Source of the DNA: JAJUFS01 sp964599565
GTDB taxonomy: Bacteria; Pseudomonadota; Gammaproteobacteria; Natronospirales; JAJUFS01
NCBI GenBank assembly: GCA_964599565.1
Contig: CAZRFE010000018.1
Coordinates: forward strand, 1-36,419
Direction: 5' to 3'
Length of the DNA stretch: 36,419 nucleotides
In this document: positions 16,081-24,571 of the stretch, one piece after another
How the letters are laid out: every line of letters begins with the position of its first letter
How positions within the stretch are numbered: the stretch's first letter is position 1
Made by a program: the position numbers and the translations under genes
Notes under the pieces: generated by a model
The model's database searches: none
The model's input: only the letters and a program-made list of their open reading frames with translations
Told to the model about the DNA's origin: nothing

Positions 16081-16674
16081 TCAGCGATTCGGCGTCGGCC
16101 CCGCAGGCTCGCCGGTCTTCGCGCGTATCTCGTCAGCCATTACCTGCGCCGCATCGCGCGATGGGAAACCACCGATGCGGACGCGGTAATGCGTCGTCGC
16201 ACCATCGCTGTGGCGGCTGACATAGCTTGGGTAGCCGAGCTTGCGAAGGCGTGCCGCAAGCGTTTCGGCGTTGTCCTGGCTGCTGAAGGATCCCGCCTGG
16301 ACGGTCCATGGCGAAGCAGCGGTACCGGACGTTTCGGGCCGGGTTTCGGTGACGAGCGGACGTTGCGGGGCGGTTTCCTTCTCCGGCTGCGGAGTGGTCG
16401 CCGGCAGCGGTGCCGGCGCGGATGACTCCTGCCGGGGAACGAGATCAATGGCAGCAGGTTCTGCGGGAGATGTTTCGCCACCGGGTGATGGCGCGACATC
16501 AAGATCAAGCTGAACGGTCTTCAACGGCGTATCGCGATCCGGCAGCGCGACGTTCTGCGTCACCTTGCGATCGGCGTTGGGTCCGTCAAGCACCATGGGG
16601 ATGAACAGCACGGCGGCAAACACCAGCACCACCGCGCCGACAAGACGTTCCTTCAGGCGTATGTCCATGGTCAT
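16081..16674 (-). CDS. dedD: DedD-like SPOR-domain cell division protein
   Basis: Septal-ring protein that binds denuded peptidoglycan. The ATG at 16674 overlaps the folC TGA (ATGA), giving 197 residues. There is a short cytoplasmic N-terminus (MTMDIRLKERL), one membrane segment (about 11-30), a low-complexity Pro/Glu-rich periplasmic linker, and a C-terminal SPOR domain from about residue 120 (SPWTVQAGSFSSQDNAETLA ... THYRVRIGGFPSRDAAQ). Overlap and order match folC-dedD-cvpA-purF in other gammaproteobacteria. Confidence 0.92.
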   Translation of the reverse strand: MTMDIRLKERLVGAVVLVFAAVLFIPMVLDGPNADRKVTQNVALPDRDTPLKTVQLDLDVAPSPGGETSPAEPAAIDLVPRQESSAPAPLPATTPQPEKETAPQRPLVTETRPETSGTAASPWTVQAGSFSSQDNAETLAARLRKLGYPSYVSRHSDGATTHYRVRIGGFPSRDAAQVMADEIRAKTGEPAGPTPNR

Positions 16675-17948
16675 GACACGCTCCGGCCGCTCTGCTGCGC
16701 ATCGAAGTATACGAGGAACTCGCCGACGGTGTGAAAGGAGCCGAGCACGAGCACGCGGCCGCCCGCCGCCGTGCATGCGAGCGCGGCCCTTGCCGCTGTT
16801 GCAACATCGGGATGCGTGTCGTGCGGGAGGTTCCAGCCGGCGAGCGCGAGCTGTTCCGCAAGCGCATCGGCATCCTGTCCGCGCGAACCGGCAAGCGAGG
16901 CGAAGTGCCAATGCTCGACGAGCGGTGCAAGTTCACGCACGAACCCTGCAGCATCCTTGTCGGCAAGCATGCCGAGCACGGCATGTGTCGGCTTCGGGCG
17001 TGTGCGCATGAATGCCGCGATCTGCGCAGCCGCATCCGGATTGTGTCCGACGTCGATCATCACTTCCGGATCGCCGCCGAGCGACTGGAGACGTCCGGGG
17101 AGCTTCGTCGCCGCAAGACCGCAGCGCACGGCATCAACGTCGAGCGCGGGTTCAAGCGCGCGCACCGCAGCGATGGCGGTCGCGGCATTTGCAATCTGGT
17201 GTTCCCCCGGAAGCGGCAGCGCGGGCAGATGTTCGAGCAGCACGTCACCCTGCCGCCACACCCACTCGTTGCCCGCCGTCACCGCCATGAAGTCACGGCC
17301 GAACGCGGCAAGCGTCGCGCCGATACGCTCCGCTTCGCTCACGATGCGGGAAGGCAGCGTCCTGGATCCAAAGATGGCGGGCCGTCCTGCACGGAATATG
17401 CCCGCCTTCTCGCGCGCGATCCCGTCGATCTCCGCGCCGAGCCAGTCGACGTGATCGATGCCGACAGACACGACGACCGAAACGTCCGCGTCTATCACGT
17501 TCACCGCATCCAGTCGCCCGCCGAGTCCGACTTCCAGTACCGCGACATCCACGTTGCGACGGCGAAACAGTTCCAGCGCCGCGAGCGTGCCGAACTCGAA
17601 GTACGTCAGCGATTCGTCGCGGCGCGCATCGTCCACGGTCTCGAACACGGCGCAAAGCGCTTCGTCCGATACGTCGATGTCATCAACGGCGATGCGTTCG
17701 TTGTAGCGCAGAAGATGGGGGGACAGGTAACGCCCGGTGCAAAAACCCGCCGCATGCAGGATGGAAGCGGCATAGCTCGCCACCGAACCCTTGCCGTTGG
17801 TGCCGCCCACCGTGATCACGCGGTACGGCGGCGCGATGAGATCGAGTCTTTCGAGCACACGGCGCACGCGGTCGAGCCCAAGCTCGATGCCGCGAGGATT
17901 CAGCGATTCCTGCCAGGCGAGCCAGGCTTCGAGCGTGTCGAAGCGCAT
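16671..17948 (-). CDS. folC: Dihydrofolate/folylpolyglutamate synthase
   Basis: Adds glutamate to dihydropteroate and to folates. The 425-residue Mur-ligase-fold protein has the P-loop GGTNGKGS at 48-55, the nearby LSPHLLRYNERI block, FEFGTLAALELF, VLEVGLGGRLDAVN and a C-terminal VLGSFHTVGE block. It starts 9 nt after the accD stop and overlaps dedD by 4 nt, so accD-folC-dedD look like one transcript. Confidence 0.97.
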   Translation of the reverse strand: MRFDTLEAWLAWQESLNPRGIELGLDRVRRVLERLDLIAPPYRVITVGGTNGKGSVASYAASILHAAGFCTGRYLSPHLLRYNERIAVDDIDVSDEALCAVFETVDDARRDESLTYFEFGTLAALELFRRRNVDVAVLEVGLGGRLDAVNVIDADVSVVVSVGIDHVDWLGAEIDGIAREKAGIFRAGRPAIFGSRTLPSRIVSEAERIGATLAAFGRDFMAVTAGNEWVWRQGDVLLEHLPALPLPGEHQIANAATAIAAVRALEPALDVDAVRCGLAATKLPGRLQSLGGDPEVMIDVGHNPDAAAQIAAFMRTRPKPTHAVLGMLADKDAAGFVRELAPLVEHWHFASLAGSRGQDADALAEQLALAGWNLPHDTHPDVATAARAALACTAAGGRVLVLGSFHTVGEFLVYFDAQQSGRSVS

Positions 17949-17957
17949 GTGACGGGA

Positions 17958-18821
17958 TCAGTGCGGCGCCGGACGGCGCATCATCATGGAGAGCAGGTTT
18001 GCGAGCGTGTCGCGCATTTCGCGGCGATCGACAATCATGTCCACTGCGCCGTGATCGAGCAGGAATTCCGAACGCTGGAAACCTTCCGGCAGCGTCTCGC
18101 GCACCGTCTGCTGGATGACGCGCGGACCGGCGAAACCGATCAGTGCCTTCGGTTCCGCAACGTTCACATCGCCCAGCATCGCGAGCGACGCTGACACGCC
18201 GCCAGTCGTCGGGTCGGTGAGCACGGATATGAACGGCAATCCTTCCTCGGAAAGACGCGCGAGCACCGCGCTTGTCTTCGCCATCTGCATCAGCGAGAAC
18301 AGCGCTTCCTGCATGCGTGCGCCGCCGGATGCGGAAAAGCAGACCAGCGGACAGCGCATCTCGAGCGCGAGGTTCGCGGCACGGACAAAGCGTTCGCCGA
18401 CCACGGAGCCCATCGAGCCGCCCATGAAACGGAATTCAAACGCGCACGCAACAACAGGCATGTCCTTGAGCTTGCCCTTCATCGCGATCAGCGCGTCCTT
18501 CTCGCCCGTCGCCTTCTGCGACGCGATGATGCGATCGCGGTATTTCTTGCTGTCCTTGAACTTGAGCATGTCCACGGGGCCGACGCTCGCGCCGATTTCT
18601 TCCGCGCTCTGCGGATCGAAGAACATTTCCAGGCGCTGGCGGGCTTCAATGCGCATGTGCTGACCGCATTTTGGACAGACGTGGAGGTTACGTTCGACTT
18701 CCGCACGGTACAACACGGCGTTGCACGCGTTGCACTTCGTCCACACGCCCTCGGGCACGCTGCGGCGCTGCTCGGTGTTCGTGTTGATGCGCGAGGGGAC
18801 GAGTTTTCTGAACCAGTTCAT
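17958..18821 (-). CDS. accD: Acetyl-CoA carboxylase carboxyltransferase subunit beta
   Basis: Beta half of the carboxyltransferase making malonyl-CoA for fatty acid synthesis. I take the ATG at 18821 (MNWFRKLVPS), which aligns with the family N-terminus (MSW...), giving 287 residues. An ATG five codons earlier (18836) is possible and neither has a strong Shine-Dalgarno. The zinc ribbon Cys30, Cys33, Cys49, Cys52 is intact, followed by the crotonase-like core (SASGGARMQEALFSLMQM, DPTTGGVSASLAMLGD). The trpF, trpB and trpA genes that often precede accD in pseudomonads and xanthomonads are absent here. Confidence 0.96.
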   Translation of the reverse strand: MNWFRKLVPSRINTNTEQRRSVPEGVWTKCNACNAVLYRAEVERNLHVCPKCGQHMRIEARQRLEMFFDPQSAEEIGASVGPVDMLKFKDSKKYRDRIIASQKATGEKDALIAMKGKLKDMPVVACAFEFRFMGGSMGSVVGERFVRAANLALEMRCPLVCFSASGGARMQEALFSLMQMAKTSAVLARLSEEGLPFISVLTDPTTGGVSASLAMLGDVNVAEPKALIGFAGPRVIQQTVRETLPEGFQRSEFLLDHGAVDMIVDRREMRDTLANLLSMMMRRPAPH

Positions 18822-18910
18822 GTCCTGCTTGTCCATTCGACCGCCCGGGCGGCCGCGTTCCTGTTCGAGGTCTTGCGCGCTGTCCGGTGTCGATTGCCGC
18901 GCAATGTAAG

Positions 18911-18925
18911 CGATATATAGTACAC
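18911..18925 (-). promoter_or_regulatory. Possible accD promoter region
   Basis: An AT-rich patch (TATATA, 18919-18914 on the minus strand) stands out in the 140-nt gap between truA and accD. No convincing -35 is seen. Just downstream is a short inverted repeat ATTGC-n3-GCAAT. Weak evidence only. Confidence 0.25.
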
Positions 18926-18962
18926 GAAAGCCGCTCCGCTCCAGCCGCCGGGAGGAAACCGG

Positions 18963-19754
18963 CTAGCGATCCGCTGCCGGCAGCCACGCCTGGCTCGCCG
19001 GTATCCCGAAATGCTCCGGGTAGCGCGGACCGATGAAATACAGGCCATCCGGCGGCGCGGTTACGCCGCCGAGCGCACGATTGCGCTGTTGCAGGACTTC
19101 AAGCGCCCATCCTTCCGGCCGCTCTCCCTTGCCGATCGAAATCAGCACACCCGCGATGTTGCGCACCATGTGATGCAGGAAGGCGTTCGCCGTCACTTCG
19201 AGCGTTACCCACTCGTCGTGGCGCGTCACCGAAATGCGTTCAATGGTGCGTACCGGGGATTTCGCCTGGCAGGCGAGCGCGCGATAAGAACTGAAATCGT
19301 GTTCGCCGCCAAGAACCTGTGCCGCATCATGCATGCGCGCAGCGTCGAGCGGATCGTGAATCCATGTCGCGCGCGCGGCATGTACCGCCGAGCGGACCCA
19401 GCGGTTGAGAATCACGTAACGGTAGCTGCGCGCAAGCGCGCTGAATCGTGCGTGAAAGTCGTCCGGCACTTCCCGCGTCCAGTTCACGTTGACGCTGGCC
19501 GGCAGATTGCTGTTCGCGCCCAGCACCCAGCTGCGCTGGCGACGGCTCGCATCCGTATCGAAATGGACGACCTGTCCTAGGCCGTGAACGCCCGCATCCG
19601 TGCGTCCCGCACAGGTGACCTTGACTGCATGATTCGCGACCCTCGAGAACGCACGTTCCACCGCGTCCTGCACGCTCGGCGCATGCGGTTGCGTCTGCCA
19701 GCCTGCAAAGGCGCTGCCGTCATATTCGATGCCTGCTGCGATGCGCATGGTCAT
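18963..19754 (-). CDS. truA: tRNA pseudouridine(38-40) synthase TruA
   Basis: Makes pseudouridine at positions 38-40 of the anticodon arm. The ATG at 19754 overlaps the stop of the upstream membrane-protein gene (ATGA), giving 263 residues. The catalytic Asp53 lies in AGRTDAGVHGLGQVVHFDT. The C-terminal conserved FLHHMVRNIAGVLISIG is present. The order fimV-x-truA-accD resembles other gammaproteobacteria apart from the inserted membrane protein and missing trp genes. Confidence 0.96.
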   Translation of the reverse strand: MTMRIAAGIEYDGSAFAGWQTQPHAPSVQDAVERAFSRVANHAVKVTCAGRTDAGVHGLGQVVHFDTDASRRQRSWVLGANSNLPASVNVNWTREVPDDFHARFSALARSYRYVILNRWVRSAVHAARATWIHDPLDAARMHDAAQVLGGEHDFSSYRALACQAKSPVRTIERISVTRHDEWVTLEVTANAFLHHMVRNIAGVLISIGKGERPEGWALEVLQQRNRALGGVTAPPDGLYFIGPRYPEHFGIPASQAWLPAADR

Positions 19755-20401
19755 GAAACCAGCGACGGAACCAGCAGCGCGAGCGGCATGCACGGCAGCA
19801 GCCATTGCCAGCGCGGCACCGGCGCGAGGGGTGAAGATGGCGGCGCGGGCGGCAGCGCAACGGCGGTCGTCTCGATGCCGAGAAACAGTGCGGCGGCACG
19901 GTCCGCAAGCGCCCGCTCGTCATGACGAAGATTCGTTCGCACCTGTTGTTCGACCTTGGGCAGCGACGCGAGCAGAAAGCCGACGCGATCCGCAAAACGC
20001 GTACCCGTTTCCGTTCTCACGGGCCACGCGAGCAGACCGCGCAGCGCGGCGCTCACATCATGCGCTGGTACGTTCGCGAGCAGGCCGGTGGCCGCGCAGA
20101 CCATCACGAGCAGCACCGCTGTTCGCGTGAGCGCGAGCATCGCACCCTCCGCCGTCGGCGATACGCGGCCGAATTGGGGAAATAACGGTTCACCGGGCGA
20201 GAACCACAGGTACAGCACGGTGAGTGAGAAGAGCAGCCAGCGGAGGCGCATCACGCCGCGCCACATCCGGACGCCCGTGGCGGGATGGATCGCGCCCCAG
20301 CCGAACAGCAGCAGCGACATGGCAAGCAGGGGCACAAGCGGCAACCACGGAACCAGGACCGCGAGTGCCAGCAGCGTGAGGATGCGGATGAGCGGATGCA
20401 T
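19751..20401 (-). CDS. Membrane protein, possibly EcfT/CbiQ-like transport component
   Basis: 216 residues, started at the ATG at 20401 (MHPLIRILTLL), which has GGAAG 5 nt upstream; a longer frame upstream runs through the fimV terminator. Hydrophobic segments are at about 4-35 (probably two helices), 50-65, 87-105 and 196-215. Between them lies a basic, cytoplasmic-looking stretch (TRFADRVGFLLASLPKVEQQ, then RTNLRHDERALADR). The arrangement recalls the coupling region of EcfT/CbiQ energy-coupling-factor T-components, but no EcfA ATPase or S-component is in the window, so this is tentative. A proline-rich stretch (PPAPPSSPLAPVP) precedes the last helix. It overlaps truA by 4 nt. Confidence 0.75.
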   Translation of the reverse strand: MHPLIRILTLLALAVLVPWLPLVPLLAMSLLLFGWGAIHPATGVRMWRGVMRLRWLLFSLTVLYLWFSPGEPLFPQFGRVSPTAEGAMLALTRTAVLLVMVCAATGLLANVPAHDVSAALRGLLAWPVRTETGTRFADRVGFLLASLPKVEQQVRTNLRHDERALADRAAALFLGIETTAVALPPAPPSSPLAPVPRWQWLLPCMPLALLVPSLVS

Positions 20402-20434
20402 GCAGTCTTCCGACAGTTTCACGAACCAGGTGCT

Positions 20435-20468
20435 GAAAAGGCAGCGGCCCCGCAAGCGGGGCCGCCTT
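20435..20468 (-). terminator. Intrinsic terminator after fimV
   Basis: Minus-strand hairpin with a 9-bp GC stem (GCGGCCCCG, 20465-20457 with 20452-20444) and a 4-nt loop, then GCCTTTTC (T-run 20439-20436). It lies 18 nt after the fimV stop and immediately before the membrane-protein gene. Confidence 0.7.
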
Positions 20469-20485
20469 CTTCATGGCATCTTCGT

Positions 20486-23287
20486 TCAGCCGAGCTGGTC
20501 AAGCAGTTCGCGTGCTTCCCTCTGCTGCTCGGCGTCACCGTCCGAGACGACTTCCTCGAGGATGCCGCGCGCGCCGTCCGGATCGCCCATGTCGATATAG
20601 GCGCGGGCAAGATCAAGCTTTGTGCCGATCTCGCCAATGTCTTCCTCGCCTTCTCCGGTTCCGCCCAGTTCGTCATCAAGACCGCCCGCGTCCTCGCTGA
20701 AGCTGTAGTCGTCGAGGTTGAGTCCGGCGTCTTCCTGTTCGTCGACGGCATCGCCGGCATCCTGCTCCGGTATGTTCGTATCGACGAAAGCAGACAGCTC
20801 CTGCAGCGCCTTGTCGAATTCCGTCTGCGTCTGCTCGGTGTCGTAGTCCTCGCCCGTCGCCAGCGGCGCGTCATCGAAGGATTCCGCATTCTCCGCGGTG
20901 GCGGGTGTTTCCGTCTCGCCAAGGTCAAAATCGAAATCATCGGCCGCCGGTTCCGCCGCCGGCTCCGCTTCCGCGGTCAGCGGCGCCTCGGCATCCAGTT
21001 CCAGGTCGAAATCGAGTCCGTCCCCAGCAGAGTCCTCGGCCGACGCGGATTCCTCCGTCGGCTTGCCGCCGTCGAGATCGAGGTCGAAATCCAGGCTCTC
21101 ATCCGCGGCAGTGGATGTTGCGGATGACGGCGACGCCTCAGGTTCGTCGAATTCTTCCGCGGCGGAACCGAAATCAAGGTCGACGGATGCCGCCGATCCT
21201 GCTTCCGCGAACAGCGCGTTGTCGGGAGCGATCTGGCGTCCCATGATCGCGATGTTGTCCCAGGCGGGATCGCCCGGACCCGCAAGCTCCTTCAGGCGTT
21301 GCGCGGATTCCAGGAAACCGTCGGTGTTGTTGCCTGCAAAGTGAATTTCCGCAAGCTTCGCGTGGTATTCCTTCCGCGACGGATCGCGCTGGATGGCCTT
21401 TTCCACGACCTCCGCAGCCTGGTCGTACAAGCCGTACGCCATGTGGAAATCGGCTTCGGAGAGCGGGTCGTTCTCATCGAGCGTGACCGGCTGCTGGCCG
21501 CCGACAACCGTTTCGGTGAAGTCGGGTTGCGAGTCCGGCGTGCGCGCATTCTCCGCCTCGAGCATCTGCGTCGCGGCCGCGTCTTCGTCCAGCCGCGTCG
21601 TGCCGGTATCTTCATGATCCATGCCATGGCTGAACACGGTCGCGATCTCGTCGTCGGCGCCATGACCCGTCACGATGGTGACGTCGTCTTCATCGCGGCC
21701 CGCGACGACGGTGACGTCGCCTTCGTCCTCGCCGTCGACCCATTCGGCCATCGCCGCCGCCGTACGGCCCTTCGCTGCCTCGCTCCGCTTGCGCACGACC
21801 AGGAAGCCGGCGAGCAGGAGAACAAGAATCACGGCGCCGATGCCGAGGCCCAGCGGACTGAATGCGATCACGGTGAGCTTCTCGACCAGCGTCGGCTCAG
21901 GAGCCCGCACCGGCTGTACCACGGGTGCAGTTTCTTCGGCGACCGGTTCGTCCAGTGCCGGGGCTACTTCCGGCGCTGTTTCGACCGCCGGCTCTTCGAG
22001 CGTCTCTTCGCCGGTTGCCTCATCGAATGTTTCGCCAGCCGTTTCGCCCGTTTCGGGAGCGATGGCGTCGTCGGTCATGTCGTCCGCCACCTGGGCGGAT
22101 TCGAGCGAATCTTCCTGTTCCTGCATCGCCTGCAGCGATTCGTCTTCGATATCCAGCAGGCGCTCGGTGGGTTCTTCCTCGGTGCCGAGGTCGACCGCAT
22201 CGTCATCGATGTCGTCTTCCGCGAGATCGAGCGGATCTTCCGTGCCGAGATCGAGATCATCCGCCTCGCCGCCTGCACCAACGCCCAGGCCCGCATCGGT
22301 CTCGATGTCTTCCTCGGGCGCGACAAGGCTCAGTTCCGGCTCGACATCCACCGGTTCCGCCGTATCAACGGACGGTTGTGCAGGCACCGGTCCGGTACGC
22401 CATTCCTCGTTCTGGCGCTTCACCTCGTTGAAGGCGTCGCGACGCGCAAGCGCGGACAGCTCGCTGTATTCCGGTATGCGCAGCACGTAACCGGCCTTCA
22501 GGCGATTGATATTGCCCTGGAAGGCTTCCGGGTTCGCGCGGTACAGCGCCAGCATCATCTGGTTGATCGTGACTGACTCGTCGGGGCGCAGGCGCTGCGC
22601 GATTCCCCACAGGGTTTCGTTGCGCTGAATCGGACCGTAGCTGCCGCCAGGCTCGGGCTGTGCCTGCGGAGCTTCGCGGCGGATCGGCTGCGCATCGGCT
22701 TCGAGCGGCGGAATGCTGATGACATCGCCCGTCGTTTCCTCGGCGCGCTGTTCGGGCTCCGCTGGCTGGCGTTCAGGCTCAGGCGTGACTTCCTGCCGTA
22801 CGACCGGCTCCTGCTGCACCTCGGGGACCGGCGCCGTCGCCGGGACTTCCGGCTGCGGTTGCGGCTGTACCGCCGCCTCTTCGCGGCCGGCGAATGTCGG
22901 CGGGTCGATCAGCAGCGTGTATTCGCGCATCAGCCGGCCGCGCGACCAGTCGGCAACGACAAGCAGCGTCAGGAAAGGCTCACGAACGGGTTCGGATGAC
23001 GTGACGTGCACGTACGCCGTGCCGTTTGGCCGGCGCTCGACCTGGAACGTCAGGTTGTTCATGAACGCCGTGCGCTCAAGGCCATAGCGCTGGAACACCG
23101 CGTCATCGGCAAGACGGATTTCCAGGGATTCGATTTCGTCCGCGGCGGCGGAGACAAGCTCGATTTCCGCGTCGAGGCGCTGATTGAGATAGGAATTGAG
23201 GCGAATTTCGCCCAACCCCATGGCCACTGCGCTGACGGAAATTGCTGCCAGCACGCCGGCCAGCGCCAGGCCCAGATAACGTCGCAT
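20486..23287 (-). CDS. fimV: FimV/TspA-family polar hub protein with LysM domain
   Basis: Inner-membrane, peptidoglycan-binding organiser of type IV pili, polar assembly and cAMP signalling in Pseudomonas. The 933-residue product has a signal peptide (1-22), the FimV N-terminal domain (about 23-130), a Pro/Gln/Glu linker, a LysM domain near 215-275 (YGPIQRNETLWGIAQRL), an acidic region, and one transmembrane helix near 476-503 (LGIGAVILVLLLAGFLVV). The cytoplasmic part is very acidic, with a TPR-like stretch (EADFHMAYGLYDQAAEVVEK) and tandem-like DFDLDLD/DFDLELD/DFDLGE units. It ends with the diagnostic FimV C-terminal motif KLDLARAYIDMGDPDGARGI. It lies downstream of asd and ends at a terminator. 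Confidence 0.94.
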   Translation of the reverse strand: MRRYLGLALAGVLAAISVSAVAMGLGEIRLNSYLNQRLDAEIELVSAAADEIESLEIRLADDAVFQRYGLERTAFMNNLTFQVERRPNGTAYVHVTSSEPVREPFLTLLVVADWSRGRLMREYTLLIDPPTFAGREEAAVQPQPQPEVPATAPVPEVQQEPVVRQEVTPEPERQPAEPEQRAEETTGDVISIPPLEADAQPIRREAPQAQPEPGGSYGPIQRNETLWGIAQRLRPDESVTINQMMLALYRANPEAFQGNINRLKAGYVLRIPEYSELSALARRDAFNEVKRQNEEWRTGPVPAQPSVDTAEPVDVEPELSLVAPEEDIETDAGLGVGAGGEADDLDLGTEDPLDLAEDDIDDDAVDLGTEEEPTERLLDIEDESLQAMQEQEDSLESAQVADDMTDDAIAPETGETAGETFDEATGEETLEEPAVETAPEVAPALDEPVAEETAPVVQPVRAPEPTLVEKLTVIAFSPLGLGIGAVILVLLLAGFLVVRKRSEAAKGRTAAAMAEWVDGEDEGDVTVVAGRDEDDVTIVTGHGADDEIATVFSHGMDHEDTGTTRLDEDAAATQMLEAENARTPDSQPDFTETVVGGQQPVTLDENDPLSEADFHMAYGLYDQAAEVVEKAIQRDPSRKEYHAKLAEIHFAGNNTDGFLESAQRLKELAGPGDPAWDNIAIMGRQIAPDNALFAEAGSAASVDLDFGSAAEEFDEPEASPSSATSTAADESLDFDLDLDGGKPTEESASAEDSAGDGLDFDLELDAEAPLTAEAEPAAEPAADDFDFDLGETETPATAENAESFDDAPLATGEDYDTEQTQTEFDKALQELSAFVDTNIPEQDAGDAVDEQEDAGLNLDDYSFSEDAGGLDDELGGTGEGEEDIGEIGTKLDLARAYIDMGDPDGARGILEEVVSDGDAEQQREARELLDQLG

Positions 23288-23367
23288 CTCGTGTTCCCTC
23301 AGCTCTCGGTGACCCCGCTTCGGGAGTACGTCCCCCCGCGAATTGCGGCCAACAGTTCAGACTTGGC

Positions 23368-23390
23368 TTTATAAGAATGAGCTAACTATA
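23368..23390 (-). promoter_or_regulatory. AT-rich fimV promoter region
   Basis: The 115-nt asd-fimV gap contains an AT-rich island (about 23368-23415) with two -10-like hexamers on the minus strand, TATAGT (23390-23385) and TATAAA (23373-23368). Neither has a clear -35 partner. The location fits a fimV promoter. Confidence 0.3.
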
Positions 23391-23402
23391 GCATCCTAAA
23401 GC

Positions 23403-24422
23403 TTATATATACTCTTTGACCAATATTTCCGCAATCTGGACGGAGTTCAGCGCGGCGCCCTTGCGGACGTTGTCCGACACGACCCAGAGGTTGAGCCCGC
23501 GCTCGTGCGAGATGTCCTCGCGGATACGGCCGACCCACACGGGATCCTTGTCGGCAGCCTCGGTGACGGCCGTCGGGTAGCCGCCGTCCTTGCGCTCATC
23601 CAGCACCTTCACGCCCGGCGCCTTCTTCAGAAGCTTGCGCGCCTGCTCCGCCGTGAGCTTTTCGCGTGTCTCGATGTGGATCGCCTCGGAATGCCCGTAG
23701 AAAACCGGCACGCGCACAGCCGTGGGATTCACGCGGATATCCGGATCGCCGAGGATCTTGCGTGTCTCCCATACCATCTTCATTTCTTCGCGCGTATAGC
23801 CGTTGTCCTGGAAGACATCGATGTGCGGAATGGCGTTGAACGCGATCTGCTTCGGCATGATTGCAGGCGCAATCGGCTTGCCGTTCAGCAGGTTCGCCGT
23901 CTGTCCGGCCAGCTCCTCGACGGCCGACTTGCCGGCGCCTGACACCGCCTGGTATGTCGCAACATTGATGCGTTCGATGTACGCGGCGTCATGCAGCGGC
24001 TTGAGCGCGACCAGCATCTGGATCGTCGAGCAGTTCGGATTGGCGATGATGTTGCGCTGCCCATACTCCCCGATGGCGTGCGGATTCACTTCGGGCACGA
24101 TGAGCGGGATGTCGTCTTCCATGCGGAACTTCGAGGTGTTGTCGATCACCACGCAGCCTGCCGCTGCCGCTTTCGGCGCGAACTCCTCGGAGACGCTGCC
24201 GCCCGCGGAAAACAGCGCGATCTGCGCCTTCGAGAAATCAAACTCCGCAAGATCCTGGACGATGGCTTCCTTGCCCTTGAAGCGGATGCGCGTTCCCGCC
24301 GAACGACTGCTCGCCAGCGGATAGATGTTTTCGACCGGGAAGTCGCGCTCCTCGAGAATCGCGAGCATTGTTTCGCCGACGGCGCCGGTCGCACCGACCA
24401 CGGCAACGTTGTATTTCTTCAT
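23403..24422 (-). CDS. asd: Aspartate-semialdehyde dehydrogenase
   Basis: NADPH-dependent conversion of aspartyl phosphate to aspartate semialdehyde, feeding lysine/diaminopimelate, threonine and methionine. The ATG at 24422 (MKKYNVAVVGATGAVG) has AGGA 9 nt upstream, giving 339 residues. The dinucleotide-binding GATGAVG and the catalytic Cys131 (NPNCSTIQM) are present. It sits beside fimV where E. coli truA has usg and P. aeruginosa has an Usg-1-like paralogue. Unlike E. coli Usg this copy keeps the catalytic cysteine, so it should be active. It has its own candidate promoter. Confidence 0.95.
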   Translation of the reverse strand: MKKYNVAVVGATGAVGETMLAILEERDFPVENIYPLASSRSAGTRIRFKGKEAIVQDLAEFDFSKAQIALFSAGGSVSEEFAPKAAAAGCVVIDNTSKFRMEDDIPLIVPEVNPHAIGEYGQRNIIANPNCSTIQMLVALKPLHDAAYIERINVATYQAVSGAGKSAVEELAGQTANLLNGKPIAPAIMPKQIAFNAIPHIDVFQDNGYTREEMKMVWETRKILGDPDIRVNPTAVRVPVFYGHSEAIHIETREKLTAEQARKLLKKAPGVKVLDERKDGGYPTAVTEAADKDPVWVGRIREDISHERGLNLWVVSDNVRKGAALNSVQIAEILVKEYI

Positions 24423-24527
24423 TCGGTGATTTCCTGCTGGTTCATCGCGACGCATGTGCGCGTTGTCGTCACGATCTGAAGGACTCCGGACGAACCGGAT
24501 GCGCGTGAAAGCGCGCGAAAGACGCAT

Positions 24528-24556
24528 TTTATAACAAATGACGGCTTCGCTGTGAT
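24528..24556 (-). promoter_or_regulatory. Sigma-70 promoter of asd
   Basis: Minus strand: ATCACA (24556-24551), 17 nt, TATAAA (24533-24528). The -10 matches 5 of 6 bases and the -35 matches 4 of 6. It lies just after aroC and implies a leader of about 100 nt before asd, which includes a small GCGCG/CGCGC hairpin. Confidence 0.5.
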
Positions 24557-24571
24557 GCGGGACGGCAAGAC

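Noticed and set aside
20898..21250. Acidic repetitive stretch in fimV as a possible DNA repeat array or assembly artefact
   Set aside because: The DFDLDL-like units are imperfect and in frame, typical of the cytoplasmic acidic region of FimV.
14155..22576. Plus-strand frames of 425-487 codons opposite purF, folC and fimV
   Set aside because: Same reasoning: complementary to conserved genes, low-complexity composition, no recognisable motifs.
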